Assembly (NCBI GenBank): GCA_947491305.1
Contig: CANLIL010000026.1
Location: 1-37,337, forward strand
Reading direction: 5' to 3'
DNA from: Flavobacteriales bacterium
GTDB lineage: Bacteria > Bacteroidota > Bacteroidia > Flavobacteriales_D > Crocinitomicaceae
Length of the DNA stretch: 37,337 bases
Shown: in pieces, positions 1 to 8,101 of the stretch
Numbering within the stretch: the first letter of the stretch is position 1
Layout of the letters: every line of letters begins with the position of its first letter
Notes under the pieces: model-generated
The model's database searches: none
Told to the model about the DNA's origin: nothing
Seen by the model: only the letters and a program-made list of their open reading frames with translations
Translations under genes and position numbers: made by a program

Positions 1-128
1 AATTAATTGAAGTTCAACCAACTTCAGGAACTTTACAACTTAATTGCTCCAATTTCCCAAAAGGATTTTATCTTGTTCGATTGACAGATGGCGAAAACCA
101 AGCTGTTAGAAAATTCGTAATTGAATAA
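1..128 (+). CDS. C-terminal end of a T9SS-secreted protein (partial)
   Basis: An open frame enters from the left edge and stops at TAA 126-128; 41 residues are visible. They resemble the last strands of a type A T9SS sorting domain: a Gly-Phe-Tyr-Leu-Val-Arg-Leu-Thr-Asp-Gly stretch followed by a Val-Arg-Lys-Phe-Val-Ile-Glu end. That fits the usual G-x-Y-x-V/L ... K-x-x-V/I-x ending of these tails, which direct cargo through the outer membrane in Bacteroidota. The catalytic or binding part lies outside the window, so the function of the protein cannot be given. Its stop codon is one base from the stop codon of the convergent glycosyltransferase gene. Confidence 0.75.
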   Translation, partial: LIEVQPTSGTLQLNCSNFPKGFYLVRLTDGENQAVRKFVIE

Positions 129-129
129 C

Positions 130-1524
130 TTACTTTAATATTGTAACCTTATAATTTGTTTTAAAATAGTTGACTTTTAGAATCTTTAGGTTTTTTTCTT
201 TGAACCAATCTTGAGGAATTTTTTCTTGTGATGTAAAGTTGAAATCAGCATCAATAACAGCAATTTTCCCTTTCAAATTAATTTTTTTGATATCATTACC
301 ATCATTTATTGGATATATACCTAAAGAATTTTCAAGTTTTCTAATAGATGTATTTTTAAAATAATTTTGATTGTAGTGATAAAGAAAAGTTAAATCATAA
401 TAGTGAGGCGCAATTACAATCGTTTCAACATGTTGCTTTTTAATAAATTCAGCTAATTCATTTCCATTTCTATCATTGTTTGGTCGAATATCAAATCGTA
501 AGATTACTAACGCGATAAAAAGAAATTGAGCATAATAAGCATAGGTATTGTTTTTCTCAAACAAAAGAGCAATTAAAAAATAAATTGGAATCGTGATGAA
601 AAACAAATAACGGTCTAGAAAAATACTTGCAATTCCACTTTTTGACAGAAAAAATGACAATAAAAATGGAATAAAAGTTAGAATGAATAAGATACTTATT
701 TTGGCTTTGTATTCTTTTAATGTAAGTTGAATGTATTTCGAATTAAATAATAGTAAAAAAAAGATACTTAATCCTAAAAGTAGAAAAACCCATTTATCAT
801 TTAAAAATTTATTCAATAAACCATATAATTCAGAATATTCAGCTGTTTTTACCCAAGAAATAGTAGAAGAATAATCATTAAAACGATTAATAAATATAAA
901 AATAACAGGAGAAATTAATAACGAAAAAATTAGGATTGAAATTGAAATGAATCTAATATTAATTGATCTAATAAATAAAGTAAGTAATAAGAATTCACTA
1001 ACAAATATTGTTATGGAAATATAATGTGTGTAAAAAAGTAGCGTATTAATCAACCCTAGGAATATATAATTAATTAATGTTGGATTATGAAAAGTTCTAA
1101 GTAGCAAGTAAATTAACGTGCTAAATTCAAGGACTAAAAGCGAATATGTTCTAGCTTCCAATCCAAAGTATTGATGAAAATCTGAAAAAATAAATAAAAT
1201 GCAAGCAAAGATTCCAGCTTTTTTTGAAATGAAATTTTTACCAATATTAAATAAAATAGGAATTGTTAAAAGTGAAAAGAGTAAAGATAAACTTCGAGCA
1301 GCTACTGGACTTATGCCAAATAATTTTTCCCAAAAATGAAGTATAAAAAAATGTAAAGGAGGATTATTTTCATGTTTAAACAATTGAAAAAGCTCATTTA
1401 AATCTAATTGTGCATTGAAAATTGAAAATGGTTCGTCTAAATCAATTGGATTTGAAATGATAAATGGAAGACTAATACATATTTTTATTAAAACTAAAAT
1501 AAATATTAAATAATTTTTTTTCAT
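130..1524 (-). CDS. Membrane glycosyltransferase, GT39/ArnT-like
   Basis: This 464-residue, very hydrophobic protein has about 10-12 predicted membrane segments and a C-terminal soluble part of roughly 100 residues. The N-terminal layout suits the GT-C/GT39 (dolichyl-phosphate-mannose or ArnT-like) fold. One helix is followed by an acidic Asp-Glu-Pro motif (residues 30-32) in the first extracytoplasmic loop, then Asn-Asn-Pro-Pro-Leu-His (about 53-58). The family moves a sugar from a polyprenyl-phosphate donor to a lipid or protein acceptor on the outer face of the inner membrane. The acceptor and sugar are not evident here. kdsC lies 138 bases upstream on the same strand, so a role in envelope glycan synthesis is possible but only inferred. 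The gene is noticeably more AT-rich than its neighbours. Confidence 0.75.
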   Translation of the reverse strand: MKKNYLIFILVLIKICISLPFIISNPIDLDEPFSIFNAQLDLNELFQLFKHENNPPLHFFILHFWEKLFGISPVAARSLSLLFSLLTIPILFNIGKNFISKKAGIFACILFIFSDFHQYFGLEARTYSLLVLEFSTLIYLLLRTFHNPTLINYIFLGLINTLLFYTHYISITIFVSEFLLLTLFIRSINIRFISISILIFSLLISPVIFIFINRFNDYSSTISWVKTAEYSELYGLLNKFLNDKWVFLLLGLSIFFLLLFNSKYIQLTLKEYKAKISILFILTFIPFLLSFFLSKSGIASIFLDRYLFFITIPIYFLIALLFEKNNTYAYYAQFLFIALVILRFDIRPNNDRNGNELAEFIKKQHVETIVIAPHYYDLTFLYHYNQNYFKNTSIRKLENSLGIYPINDGNDIKKINLKGKIAVIDADFNFTSQEKIPQDWFKEKNLKILKVNYFKTNYKVTILK

Positions 1525-1662
1525 TCTTTATTAATTATAATTTTTTTATAAAATTTTGTGTTATTTTTAAAGTAAAAGTTTTATAAAATATCTTCAGTAA
1601 AAATAAGACTATTAATAAATAAAAAGATTAAATGTAATATGTTAAATACAATAATAACAATT
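1525..1662. other. AT-rich spacer between kdsC and the glycosyltransferase
   Basis: These 138 bases are almost entirely A and T. I see no hairpin with a T-tract, no good TAnnTTTG element for the minus-strand glycosyltransferase, and no reading frame. The glycosyltransferase may therefore be read from a promoter further upstream or from one I cannot recognise. Confidence 0.4.
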
Positions 1663-2181
1663 TTACCATTCAAACGCTTTCTCAGTAAACCATTTTCCTT
1701 GAACTCTTAATGTTTGTTCGATGATGTCGCGCACACAATTTTTACCACCATTTTTCGGCGATTGGTAATGTGCTATTGCTTTAATTTCAGGAACAGCATC
1801 TTGCGGACAAGCAGCTAATCCTACTGTTTTCATTACTGGATAATCTGGAATATCATCACCCATGTAGGCAATTTCTTTATCTATTAATTGGTGTCGTTCT
1901 TTGATATCATTGTAAACAGCCAATTTTGTATGTGACGACAAATGAACTTCAGTAACACCCAAACCTTCCAAACGATCTTTCACATCGTGCGATTTTCCGC
2001 CAGTAACGATGAAAATTTTATACCCCATTTTTGAAGCATATTGCAAAGCGTAACCATCTTTTGCATCCATCGAACGAATGACGTCGTTATTGATGAGTAA
2101 AATCGACCCATCTGTTAAAACTCCGTCAACGTCGAACATAAACGTTGTAATGTGGTTCAATCGTTCTTTATAGCTTATCAT
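1663..2181 (-). CDS. kdsC: 3-deoxy-D-manno-octulosonate 8-phosphate phosphatase (KdsC)
   Basis: This 172-residue HAD-superfamily hydrolase of the short KdsC type would remove phosphate from Kdo-8-phosphate, the step before CMP-Kdo formation for lipopolysaccharide. Motif I is Phe-Asp-Val-Asp-Gly-Val-Leu-Thr-Asp-Gly at residues 16-25, with nucleophile Asp17 and acid/base Asp19. Motif II is Thr60 in Val-Thr-Gly-Gly-Lys. A conserved Lys is near residue 86, and motif III is Gly-Asp-Asp at 108-110. Length and lack of a cap domain match the tetrameric KdsC family. The start codon overlaps the 3' end of the DUF2520 gene by 14 bases, so the two are probably translated from one message. A related sugar phosphatase cannot be excluded, but the motif set is typical of KdsC. 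Confidence 0.9.
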   Translation of the reverse strand: MISYKERLNHITTFMFDVDGVLTDGSILLINNDVIRSMDAKDGYALQYASKMGYKIFIVTGGKSHDVKDRLEGLGVTEVHLSSHTKLAVYNDIKERHQLIDKEIAYMGDDIPDYPVMKTVGLAACPQDAVPEIKAIAHYQSPKNGGKNCVRDIIEQTLRVQGKWFTEKAFEW

Positions 2182-2938
2182 CTTTTTTATACGTTTGTTG
2201 AATACTTTTGCTAATTAACAAATAGATTTCTTGTTGCAATCCTTCTTGAAGATCTAAGTGTTTTTGAATAATTTTTTCATCGTTTCTTTTTGCAGGACCT
2301 GTTTGAGCGTCATACGGACTTAAGGTTGAGATTTTTGCTACTGTTTCGTGTAACAATGGCATTAAGTAATCCCAATTTAAATGGTTTTCATCACTGATAT
2401 TTTTTGCAGTGTAAATCATGTGATTGGTAAAATTATTGATCCAAACAGCAGCTAAATGGTACATGCCACGTTCTTTTGAAGAAGCAACCGTTACTTTTGG
2501 ACTTAATAATTGCGCAAATGCAACTATTTTCTCCGTGAATTCAACACTCGTCCCTTCAATTAAGAACGGAACCGTTGAAAAATCTATTTTTTTAGAACGA
2601 TTAAAGGATTGCAAAGGGTATAACACGCCACAATTCTCTCGCATAATTGAAGATAATTCAACCGAACCTGCAGTAAAAACAACGTTACAATTCAATGGAA
2701 TTTGATCTACTACTGATTTTACAGCATCATCATTAACACATACAATCACTAAATCGCTTTGAATGGAACTAATTTCAGTACAATTTTTAGTCGACCAACG
2801 TTCACACAATTCAAGTTGATGTGTAGGATTGCGCGTATAAAAACATTCAATTGGAATTCCTAAAGCGAGTAGTTGATTGCCAATATGAAAGCCTACATTT
2901 CCAGTTCCGATAAGTGCGATGGATTGAAACGTTTTCAT
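2168..2938 (-). CDS. Rossmann-fold DUF2520 protein (putative NAD(P)-dependent)
   Basis: This protein is 256 residues. I place the start at the ATG at 2938, giving Met-Lys-Thr-Phe-Gln-Ser-Ile-Ala-Leu-Ile-Gly-Thr-Gly-Asn-Val-Gly, because the dinucleotide-binding loop then begins about ten residues in, as in the family. An upstream in-frame start at 3088 would run through the end of secA and is unlikely. The N-terminal half is a Rossmann domain (GxGxxG at about residues 10-15). The C-terminal half, from roughly residue 120, is the helical DUF2520 domain, similar in layout to pyrroline-5-carboxylate and ketopantoate reductases. The substrate is not known. The gene follows secA after a strong hairpin and overlaps kdsC. 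Confidence 0.85.
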   Translation of the reverse strand: MKTFQSIALIGTGNVGFHIGNQLLALGIPIECFYTRNPTHQLELCERWSTKNCTEISSIQSDLVIVCVNDDAVKSVVDQIPLNCNVVFTAGSVELSSIMRENCGVLYPLQSFNRSKKIDFSTVPFLIEGTSVEFTEKIVAFAQLLSPKVTVASSKERGMYHLAAVWINNFTNHMIYTAKNISDENHLNWDYLMPLLHETVAKISTLSPYDAQTGPAKRNDEKIIQKHLDLQEGLQQEIYLLISKSIQQTYKKDDKL

Positions 2939-2948
2939 ATAATTGGTT

Positions 2949-2979
2949 AAAATAAAACCTGAAGCGAACTCCAGGTTTT
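2949..2979 (-). terminator. Hairpin with T-tract after secA, UUCG loop
   Basis: Read on the minus strand, AAAACCTGGAG and CTTCAGGTTTT flank TTCG. This gives an 11-base-pair stem with one G-U wobble and a UUCG loop, followed by TTTTATTTT. It begins 8 bases after the secA stop codon and its T-tract ends 10 bases before the ATG of the DUF2520 gene. It looks like a secA terminator or an attenuator for the downstream pair. Confidence 0.75.
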
Positions 2980-2987
2980 TGTTAAAT

Positions 2988-5900
2988 TTATTTACCGTGA
3001 CATTGTTTGAATTTCTTACCACTTCCGCAAGGACAAGGTTCGTTACGTCCAGCTTTTGGTTCAGCAATAACAGGTTGTCTTTTTTCAACTTCAGGCATTG
3101 AATTTCTCATTGCTTCGTCATAGCCTTCGCTTCCTTGAAAACGTGGAGGAGTTGTTGAACTTGTTGAATTGCTAATTTGAGCTTTTTCGTAATTGTTTTG
3201 ATGCGTTACCGCTTTATTCGTACTTTGAACTTCTTGTTCATTTGGAATGTCTAAACGCGCTAACAATTCTACTGCTTCATTATTTAAACGACCCAACATT
3301 GCTTTGAACAATTCAAATGATTCCAATTTATAGACTAACAATGGATCTTTTTGCTCGTATTGTGCATTGTTAACAGCTGAACGTAAGTCATCCATTTCTC
3401 TTAAATGTTCTTTCCATTCATTGTCAATCATGCCTAAAATAATATTTGTTTCCACAGATTTGGCAATTGCAGTTCCGTTGGATTTGTAGGCTTTTTCTAA
3501 GTCTAAAACAATTTGAACGTTTCGAATTCCATCAGTTAATTCAAACACAATGTTTGTGTATTTATTAGACATTGTTTCAAAAACGTGCTTGATTTGAGGA
3601 AAGGTACGTTGTGCAATTTTATCGTTTTTACGATCGTAATTTGCACGCAATGATTGGTAAACTTTCTCCGTCAACATTAAGTTGTCAATTTTAGCATATT
3701 CTTCACTATTTACGGGAGAATCAATTCCAATCATTCGCAATAAATCCATCTCAAAACCTTCAAAATCTGCTTTTGTATGGCTTAAAACAATGTTATCGCA
3801 TACATCGTAGAACATGTTGTCGATGTCTAAATCTAAACGATCGCCAAACAATGCATTTTTACGTTTTTTGTAAATTGCTTTACGTTGCGCATTCATTACA
3901 TCATCGTATTCCAATAAACGTTTACGCATTCCAAAGTTGTTTTCTTCCACTTTTTTCTGCGCACGTTCAATTGATTTAGAAACCATGCTATGTGTAATAA
4001 CTTCACCTTCTTTTAAACCCATTCGGTCCATTAATTTAGCAATACGCTCTGAACCAAATTTACGCATCAAATCATCTTCTAAACAAACAAAGAATTGAGA
4101 AGAACCTGGATCTCCTTGACGACCAGAACGACCTCTTAACTGACGGTCAACACGACGTGAATCATGGCGTTCAGTTCCAATAATTGCCAAACCACCAGCT
4201 TCTTTAACACCTTCACCTAATTTGATATCCGTTCCACGACCTGCCATGTTTGTTGCAATGGTAACAGCTCCTGGTTTACCAGCTTCAGCAACAATTTCTG
4301 CTTCACGTTGGTGGTGTTTTGCATTCAATACTTCATGTTTGACCCCTCTCATTTTAAGCATTCGGCTTAATAATTCAGAAATCTCAACGGTTGTTGTACC
4401 AACCAATACTGGGCGACCTTCAGCTACTAATTTAGCTGTTTCATCAATCACTGCATTGAATTTTTCACGCGCTGTTTTAAAAACTAAATCATTTTGATCT
4501 TTTCTAATTTGAGCACGATTCGTTGGGATAGCAACAACATCTAATTTATAAATGTCCCAAAATTCTTTTGCTTCTGTTTCTGCAGTTCCAGTCATACCAG
4601 CTAATTTGTGATACATTCTGAAGTAATTTTGTAAGGTGATTGTAGCATACGTTTGTGTCGCTGCTTCAACTTGTACATTTTCTTTCGCTTCAATTGCTTG
4701 ATGTAAACCGTCCGAATAACGACGACCTTCCATGATACGACCTGTTTGTTCGTCAACAATTTTCACCTTGCTATCTAAAATTACATATTCAACTTCTTTT
4801 TCAAAAAGTGTATAAGCTTTTAGTAATTGGTTAATCGAATGAATGCGTTCAGATTTAATACTGTAATCACGAATCAATGCATCTTTCTTTTCTAGGAAGC
4901 TTTCATTTTCGTGGTTTTCTTTTTGCAATTTTGCAATTTCAGCACCGATATCTGGCATAATGTAGAAATCGCGTTCGTCAGAACCAGAAATCAAATCAAT
5001 TCCTTTACTTGTTAATTCTATTGTATTATTTTTTTCATCAATTACAAAGAACAATTCCACATCAATTTTTTTCATGTGTTTGCCTTGTTCTTGCATGTAA
5101 TAATTTTCCGTTTTTTGCAAGTGCGCTTTCACACCTGGTTCAGACAAGAATTTGATTAGCGCTTTATTTTTAGGTAAACCTCTGTGTGCTCTCAATAAGG
5201 CGATTCCACCATCTTCCAATAATTGCTTCGCATCTTTTCCAGCTTCTGAAGCATCGTTTAAAACGGTCAACATTTTCTTAGCATCTGCCAAACATTGGTT
5301 GACATAATTTCTTTGTGCTGCAACAACATTTTCAACACGTGGTTTTAATTGGTGAAATTCGTGTTCTTCACCACGTGGAGTAGGACCAGAAATAATCAAA
5401 GGCGTACGCGCATCATCAATCAATACAGAATCGACTTCATCCACGATTGCGAAATGGTGTTTTTGTTGTACCAAATCCTCAATACTTCCTGCCATATTGT
5501 CACGCAAGTAATCAAATCCAAATTCATTATTCGTTCCAAACGTAATATCAGCCAAATATGCCATTCTTCGTTGTGGTGAATTCGGTTGGTGCTTGTCGAT
5601 ACAATCAACTTTTAATCCATGGAATTGGTACAAAGGTCCCATCCATTCAGAATCTCGTTTCGCTAAGTAATCATTAACTGTTACAACGTGAACACCTTTT
5701 CCTGAAAGTGCATTTAAATAAACGGGTAAAGTAGCAACCAATGTTTTTCCTTCACCTGTTTGCATTTCAGCAATATTTCCATTGTGTAAAACAGCGCCAC
5801 CCATTAACTGCACGTCGTAGTGAACCATGTTCCAATTCACATCCGTTCCTGCAGCGGTCCATTTGTTGTGCCAAATTGCTTGCTCTCCAGAGATTGTAAT

Positions 5901-6335
5901 TCCATCCTTAGCAGCTGCTAAATCACGATCAAATTGTTGCGCTGTTACCGTTAATTGTCCATTTTCCGACCAACGACGAGCCGTTTCTTTAATAACTGCA
6001 AACGCTTCCGGTAGAATAGCCTTTAATTCTTCTTCAATTTTTTCGTCAATTGTTTTTGATAATTTATCGATTTTCTCGTACAATTCTTCTTTCAAATGAA
6101 TTTCAGTTGCAACATCATTCGCAGCACTGTTTAATTCTGATAACTCATCTTCTAAGGATTGTGTTGCAGCTTTTACTTGCAATTGAAATTGTGCAGTTTT
6201 ACCTCGTAATTCATCATCGCTTAAAGATTGAACAGTTCCAAGAAATGTAGTAACTTGATCTATAATAGGTTGATATTCCTTTCTGTCTTTTGTTGATTTA
6301 TCGCCAAATAATTGCTTTAAAATTCCTGCTATCAT
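2988..6335 (-). CDS. secA: Preprotein translocase ATPase SecA
   Basis: SecA drives unfolded preproteins through SecYEG at the inner membrane by ATP hydrolysis. Walker A is Met-Gln-Thr-Gly-Glu-Gly-Lys-Thr (about 191-198). The DEAD-type Walker B reads Ile-Val-Asp-Glu-Val-Asp-Ser (about 297-303) followed by Asp-Asp-Ala-Arg-Thr-Pro-Leu. The second ATPase domain carries Asn-Met-Ala-Gly-Arg-Gly-Thr-Asp, and the Gln-Leu-Arg-Gly-Arg-Ser-Gly-Arg-Gln-Gly-Asp motif follows. The protein ends with the zinc-binding Cys-Pro-Cys-Gly-Ser-Gly...Cys-His tail (Cys1101, Cys1103, Cys1112, His1113) that contacts SecB or lipid. At 1115 residues it is about 200 longer than the E. coli protein; extra helical insertions in both ATPase regions are usual in Bacteroidota. 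A TAnnTTTG element lies upstream. Confidence 0.98.
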   Translation of the reverse strand: MIAGILKQLFGDKSTKDRKEYQPIIDQVTTFLGTVQSLSDDELRGKTAQFQLQVKAATQSLEDELSELNSAANDVATEIHLKEELYEKIDKLSKTIDEKIEEELKAILPEAFAVIKETARRWSENGQLTVTAQQFDRDLAAAKDGITISGEQAIWHNKWTAAGTDVNWNMVHYDVQLMGGAVLHNGNIAEMQTGEGKTLVATLPVYLNALSGKGVHVVTVNDYLAKRDSEWMGPLYQFHGLKVDCIDKHQPNSPQRRMAYLADITFGTNNEFGFDYLRDNMAGSIEDLVQQKHHFAIVDEVDSVLIDDARTPLIISGPTPRGEEHEFHQLKPRVENVVAAQRNYVNQCLADAKKMLTVLNDASEAGKDAKQLLEDGGIALLRAHRGLPKNKALIKFLSEPGVKAHLQKTENYYMQEQGKHMKKIDVELFFVIDEKNNTIELTSKGIDLISGSDERDFYIMPDIGAEIAKLQKENHENESFLEKKDALIRDYSIKSERIHSINQLLKAYTLFEKEVEYVILDSKVKIVDEQTGRIMEGRRYSDGLHQAIEAKENVQVEAATQTYATITLQNYFRMYHKLAGMTGTAETEAKEFWDIYKLDVVAIPTNRAQIRKDQNDLVFKTAREKFNAVIDETAKLVAEGRPVLVGTTTVEISELLSRMLKMRGVKHEVLNAKHHQREAEIVAEAGKPGAVTIATNMAGRGTDIKLGEGVKEAGGLAIIGTERHDSRRVDRQLRGRSGRQGDPGSSQFFVCLEDDLMRKFGSERIAKLMDRMGLKEGEVITHSMVSKSIERAQKKVEENNFGMRKRLLEYDDVMNAQRKAIYKKRKNALFGDRLDLDIDNMFYDVCDNIVLSHTKADFEGFEMDLLRMIGIDSPVNSEEYAKIDNLMLTEKVYQSLRANYDRKNDKIAQRTFPQIKHVFETMSNKYTNIVFELTDGIRNVQIVLDLEKAYKSNGTAIAKSVETNIILGMIDNEWKEHLREMDDLRSAVNNAQYEQKDPLLVYKLESFELFKAMLGRLNNEAVELLARLDIPNEQEVQSTNKAVTHQNNYEKAQISNSTSSTTPPRFQGSEGYDEAMRNSMPEVEKRQPVIAEPKAGRNEPCPCGSGKKFKQCHGK

Positions 6336-6363
6336 GATTTATTAATTTCGTTTTATAGAAGCC

Positions 6364-6371
6364 CAAATTTA
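6364..6371 (-). promoter_or_regulatory. -7 element (TAAATTTG) for secA
   Basis: On the minus strand TAAATTTG matches the Bacteroidota TAnnTTTG element and leaves a leader of about 25 bases before the secA ATG. I do not see a good TTTG at the expected -33 distance. Confidence 0.5.
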
Positions 6372-6532
6372 GTGAAATATTGGAAATCTTTGTTATAAAT
6401 TATACTTAAAATTTGAATCATTTTTGCATAAATCGTTCCAACTATTGAATTATGCCATTTTGTCTAAGTCGTTTTTAACATTTTGTGTTTGGTAAGAATG
6501 TATCTTTTCTTATTTTATTTTGAATTTCATTG

Positions 6533-6540
6533 TATCTTTG
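6533..6540 (+). promoter_or_regulatory. -7 element (TATCTTTG) four bases before the guaA start
   Basis: TATCTTTG matches TAnnTTTG exactly. It is followed by CAGC and then the ATG at 6545. Transcription from this element would begin at or within a base or two of that ATG, giving a leaderless message, or a very short leader if the ATG at 6554 is used. A TTTG at 6519-6522 is too close to act as a normal -33 box. Confidence 0.6.
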
Positions 6541-6544
6541 CAGC

Positions 6545-8077
6545 ATGCATGAAATGATTTTAATACTTGATTTTGGTTCGCAGTACACACAGCTGATTGC
6601 GCGCAGAGTGAGAGAGATGAATGTTTATTGTGAGATTCATCCATGGAATAAATGTCCTGAGATTACAGGAAATATAAAAGGAGTAATTCTTTCAGGAAGT
6701 CCTTTTTCAGTGAGAGATGAAGCGTCTCCAAAACCAGACTTGTCTGCGTTTAAAGGAAAGTTACCTTTGTTAGGTGTTTGTTTTGGTGCTCAGTATTTAG
6801 CAAATAATTTTGGAGGTGAAGTCTTGCCTTCTTCTATTCGTGAATATGGTCGTGCTAATTTGTCTTTTGTTTCAACTGAAAATGTTTTAACAAAAGGAAT
6901 GACAACTGGATCTCAAGTTTGGATGTCGCATGGTGATACGATCAAAAAGGTTCCATCGAATTACACGATTATCGCAAGTACAAAAGATGTGGAAGTTGCT
7001 GGATATCAAATTGAAGGGGAACAAACGTTTGGAATTCAATTTCATCCTGAAGTTTACCATTCTTTAGAAGGTGCTGTTTTATTGAAAAATTTCATTGTAA
7101 CCGTTTGTGGTTGCAATCAAAGCTGGACGCCAGATTCGTTTGTAGATGAAACAGTAAAAGCATTAAAAGAAAAAGTAGGAACGGATAAAGTGATTCTAGG
7201 TTTATCAGGAGGTGTTGATTCTTCGGTTGCTGCAGTTTTGTTACATAAAGCGATTGGTGCAAATTTGCATTGTATTTTTGTTGATAATGGTTTATTGCGT
7301 AAAAATGAATTTCAACAAGTGTTGGATTCATACAAACACATGGGCTTAAATGTAAAAGGCGTGAATGCTGCTTCTAAATTTTATGCTGCGTTGACTGGTT
7401 TAACAGATCCTGAATTGAAAAGAAAAGCAATCGGTAAAGTTTTTATTGATGTTTTTGATGAAGAGTCAAAATTGGTAGAAGATGCAAAATGGCTGGGTCA
7501 AGGTACTATTTACCCAGATGTAATTGAATCTGTATCCGTTAATGGTGGACCTTCTCAAACGATTAAATCGCACCACAATGTTGGTGGTTTACCAGATTAT
7601 ATGAAATTGCAAGTGGTTGAGCCATTGCGTTTATTATTTAAAGATGAAGTAAGAAGGATTGGTCGTTCAATGGATATTGATGAAGCGTTGTTGGGTCGTC
7701 ATCCGTTCCCTGGACCAGGATTAGGAATTCGAATTCTAGGTGAAGTTACAGCAGAGAAAGTACGTATTTTGCAAGAAGTAGATGCAATCTTTATCAATGG
7801 TTTAAAAGAAGATGGTTTATACGATGATGTTTGGCAAGCTGGAGCAATTTTCTTACCTATACAATCTGTTGGTGTAATGGGAGATGAGCGCACATATGAA
7901 AATGCCGTAGCGTTGAGAGCAGTGAGTTCAACAGATGGAATGACAGCAGATTGGTGTCATTTACCTTATGAGTTTTTAGCAAAAATATCCAATCAAATTA
8001 TCAACCAAGTGAAAGGAATCAATCGTGTAACGTACGATATTAGTTCTAAACCACCTGCGACGATTGAATGGGAATAA
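6545..8077 (+). CDS. guaA: GMP synthase (glutamine-hydrolysing)
   Basis: This 510-residue protein converts XMP, ATP and glutamine to GMP. The class I glutamine amidotransferase domain has Cys79 in Gly-Val-Cys-Phe-Gly and the His167/Glu169 pair in Phe-His-Pro-Glu. The ATP-pyrophosphatase domain carries the P-loop Ser-Gly-Gly-Val-Asp-Ser at 221-226. The C-terminal dimerisation domain ends in Pro-Pro-Ala-Thr-Ile-Glu-Trp-Glu, the usual GuaA ending. I take the ATG at 6545 because family members start three or four residues before the Ile-Leu-Asp-Phe-Gly-Ser-Gln strand; a TTG at 6530 precedes the promoter element, and the ATG at 6554 is an alternative. It is the first gene of an apparent operon with the LysM protein and hemF. 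Confidence 0.97.
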   Translation: MHEMILILDFGSQYTQLIARRVREMNVYCEIHPWNKCPEITGNIKGVILSGSPFSVRDEASPKPDLSAFKGKLPLLGVCFGAQYLANNFGGEVLPSSIREYGRANLSFVSTENVLTKGMTTGSQVWMSHGDTIKKVPSNYTIIASTKDVEVAGYQIEGEQTFGIQFHPEVYHSLEGAVLLKNFIVTVCGCNQSWTPDSFVDETVKALKEKVGTDKVILGLSGGVDSSVAAVLLHKAIGANLHCIFVDNGLLRKNEFQQVLDSYKHMGLNVKGVNAASKFYAALTGLTDPELKRKAIGKVFIDVFDEESKLVEDAKWLGQGTIYPDVIESVSVNGGPSQTIKSHHNVGGLPDYMKLQVVEPLRLLFKDEVRRIGRSMDIDEALLGRHPFPGPGLGIRILGEVTAEKVRILQEVDAIFINGLKEDGLYDDVWQAGAIFLPIQSVGVMGDERTYENAVALRAVSSTDGMTADWCHLPYEFLAKISNQIINQVKGINRVTYDISSKPPATIEWE

Positions 8078-8101
8078 TAATTTAAGATTAAAACTTACCC
8101 T

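Noticed and set aside
2939-3088. Longer N terminus for the DUF2520 protein starting at 3088
   Set aside because: It would overlap secA and its terminator by about 100 bases and add 50 residues before a Rossmann loop that normally starts near residue 10.
6453-6464. TGCCATTTTGTC upstream of guaA as a possible operator or heat-shock-type palindrome
   Set aside because: Only half of a symmetrical site is visible, and no second copy occurs elsewhere in the window that I noticed.
6372-6532. Possible purine riboswitch in the secA-guaA gap
   Set aside because: The sequence is AT-rich without paired arms typical of a purine aptamer, and the likely promoter lies right at the guaA start, leaving no leader to hold one.
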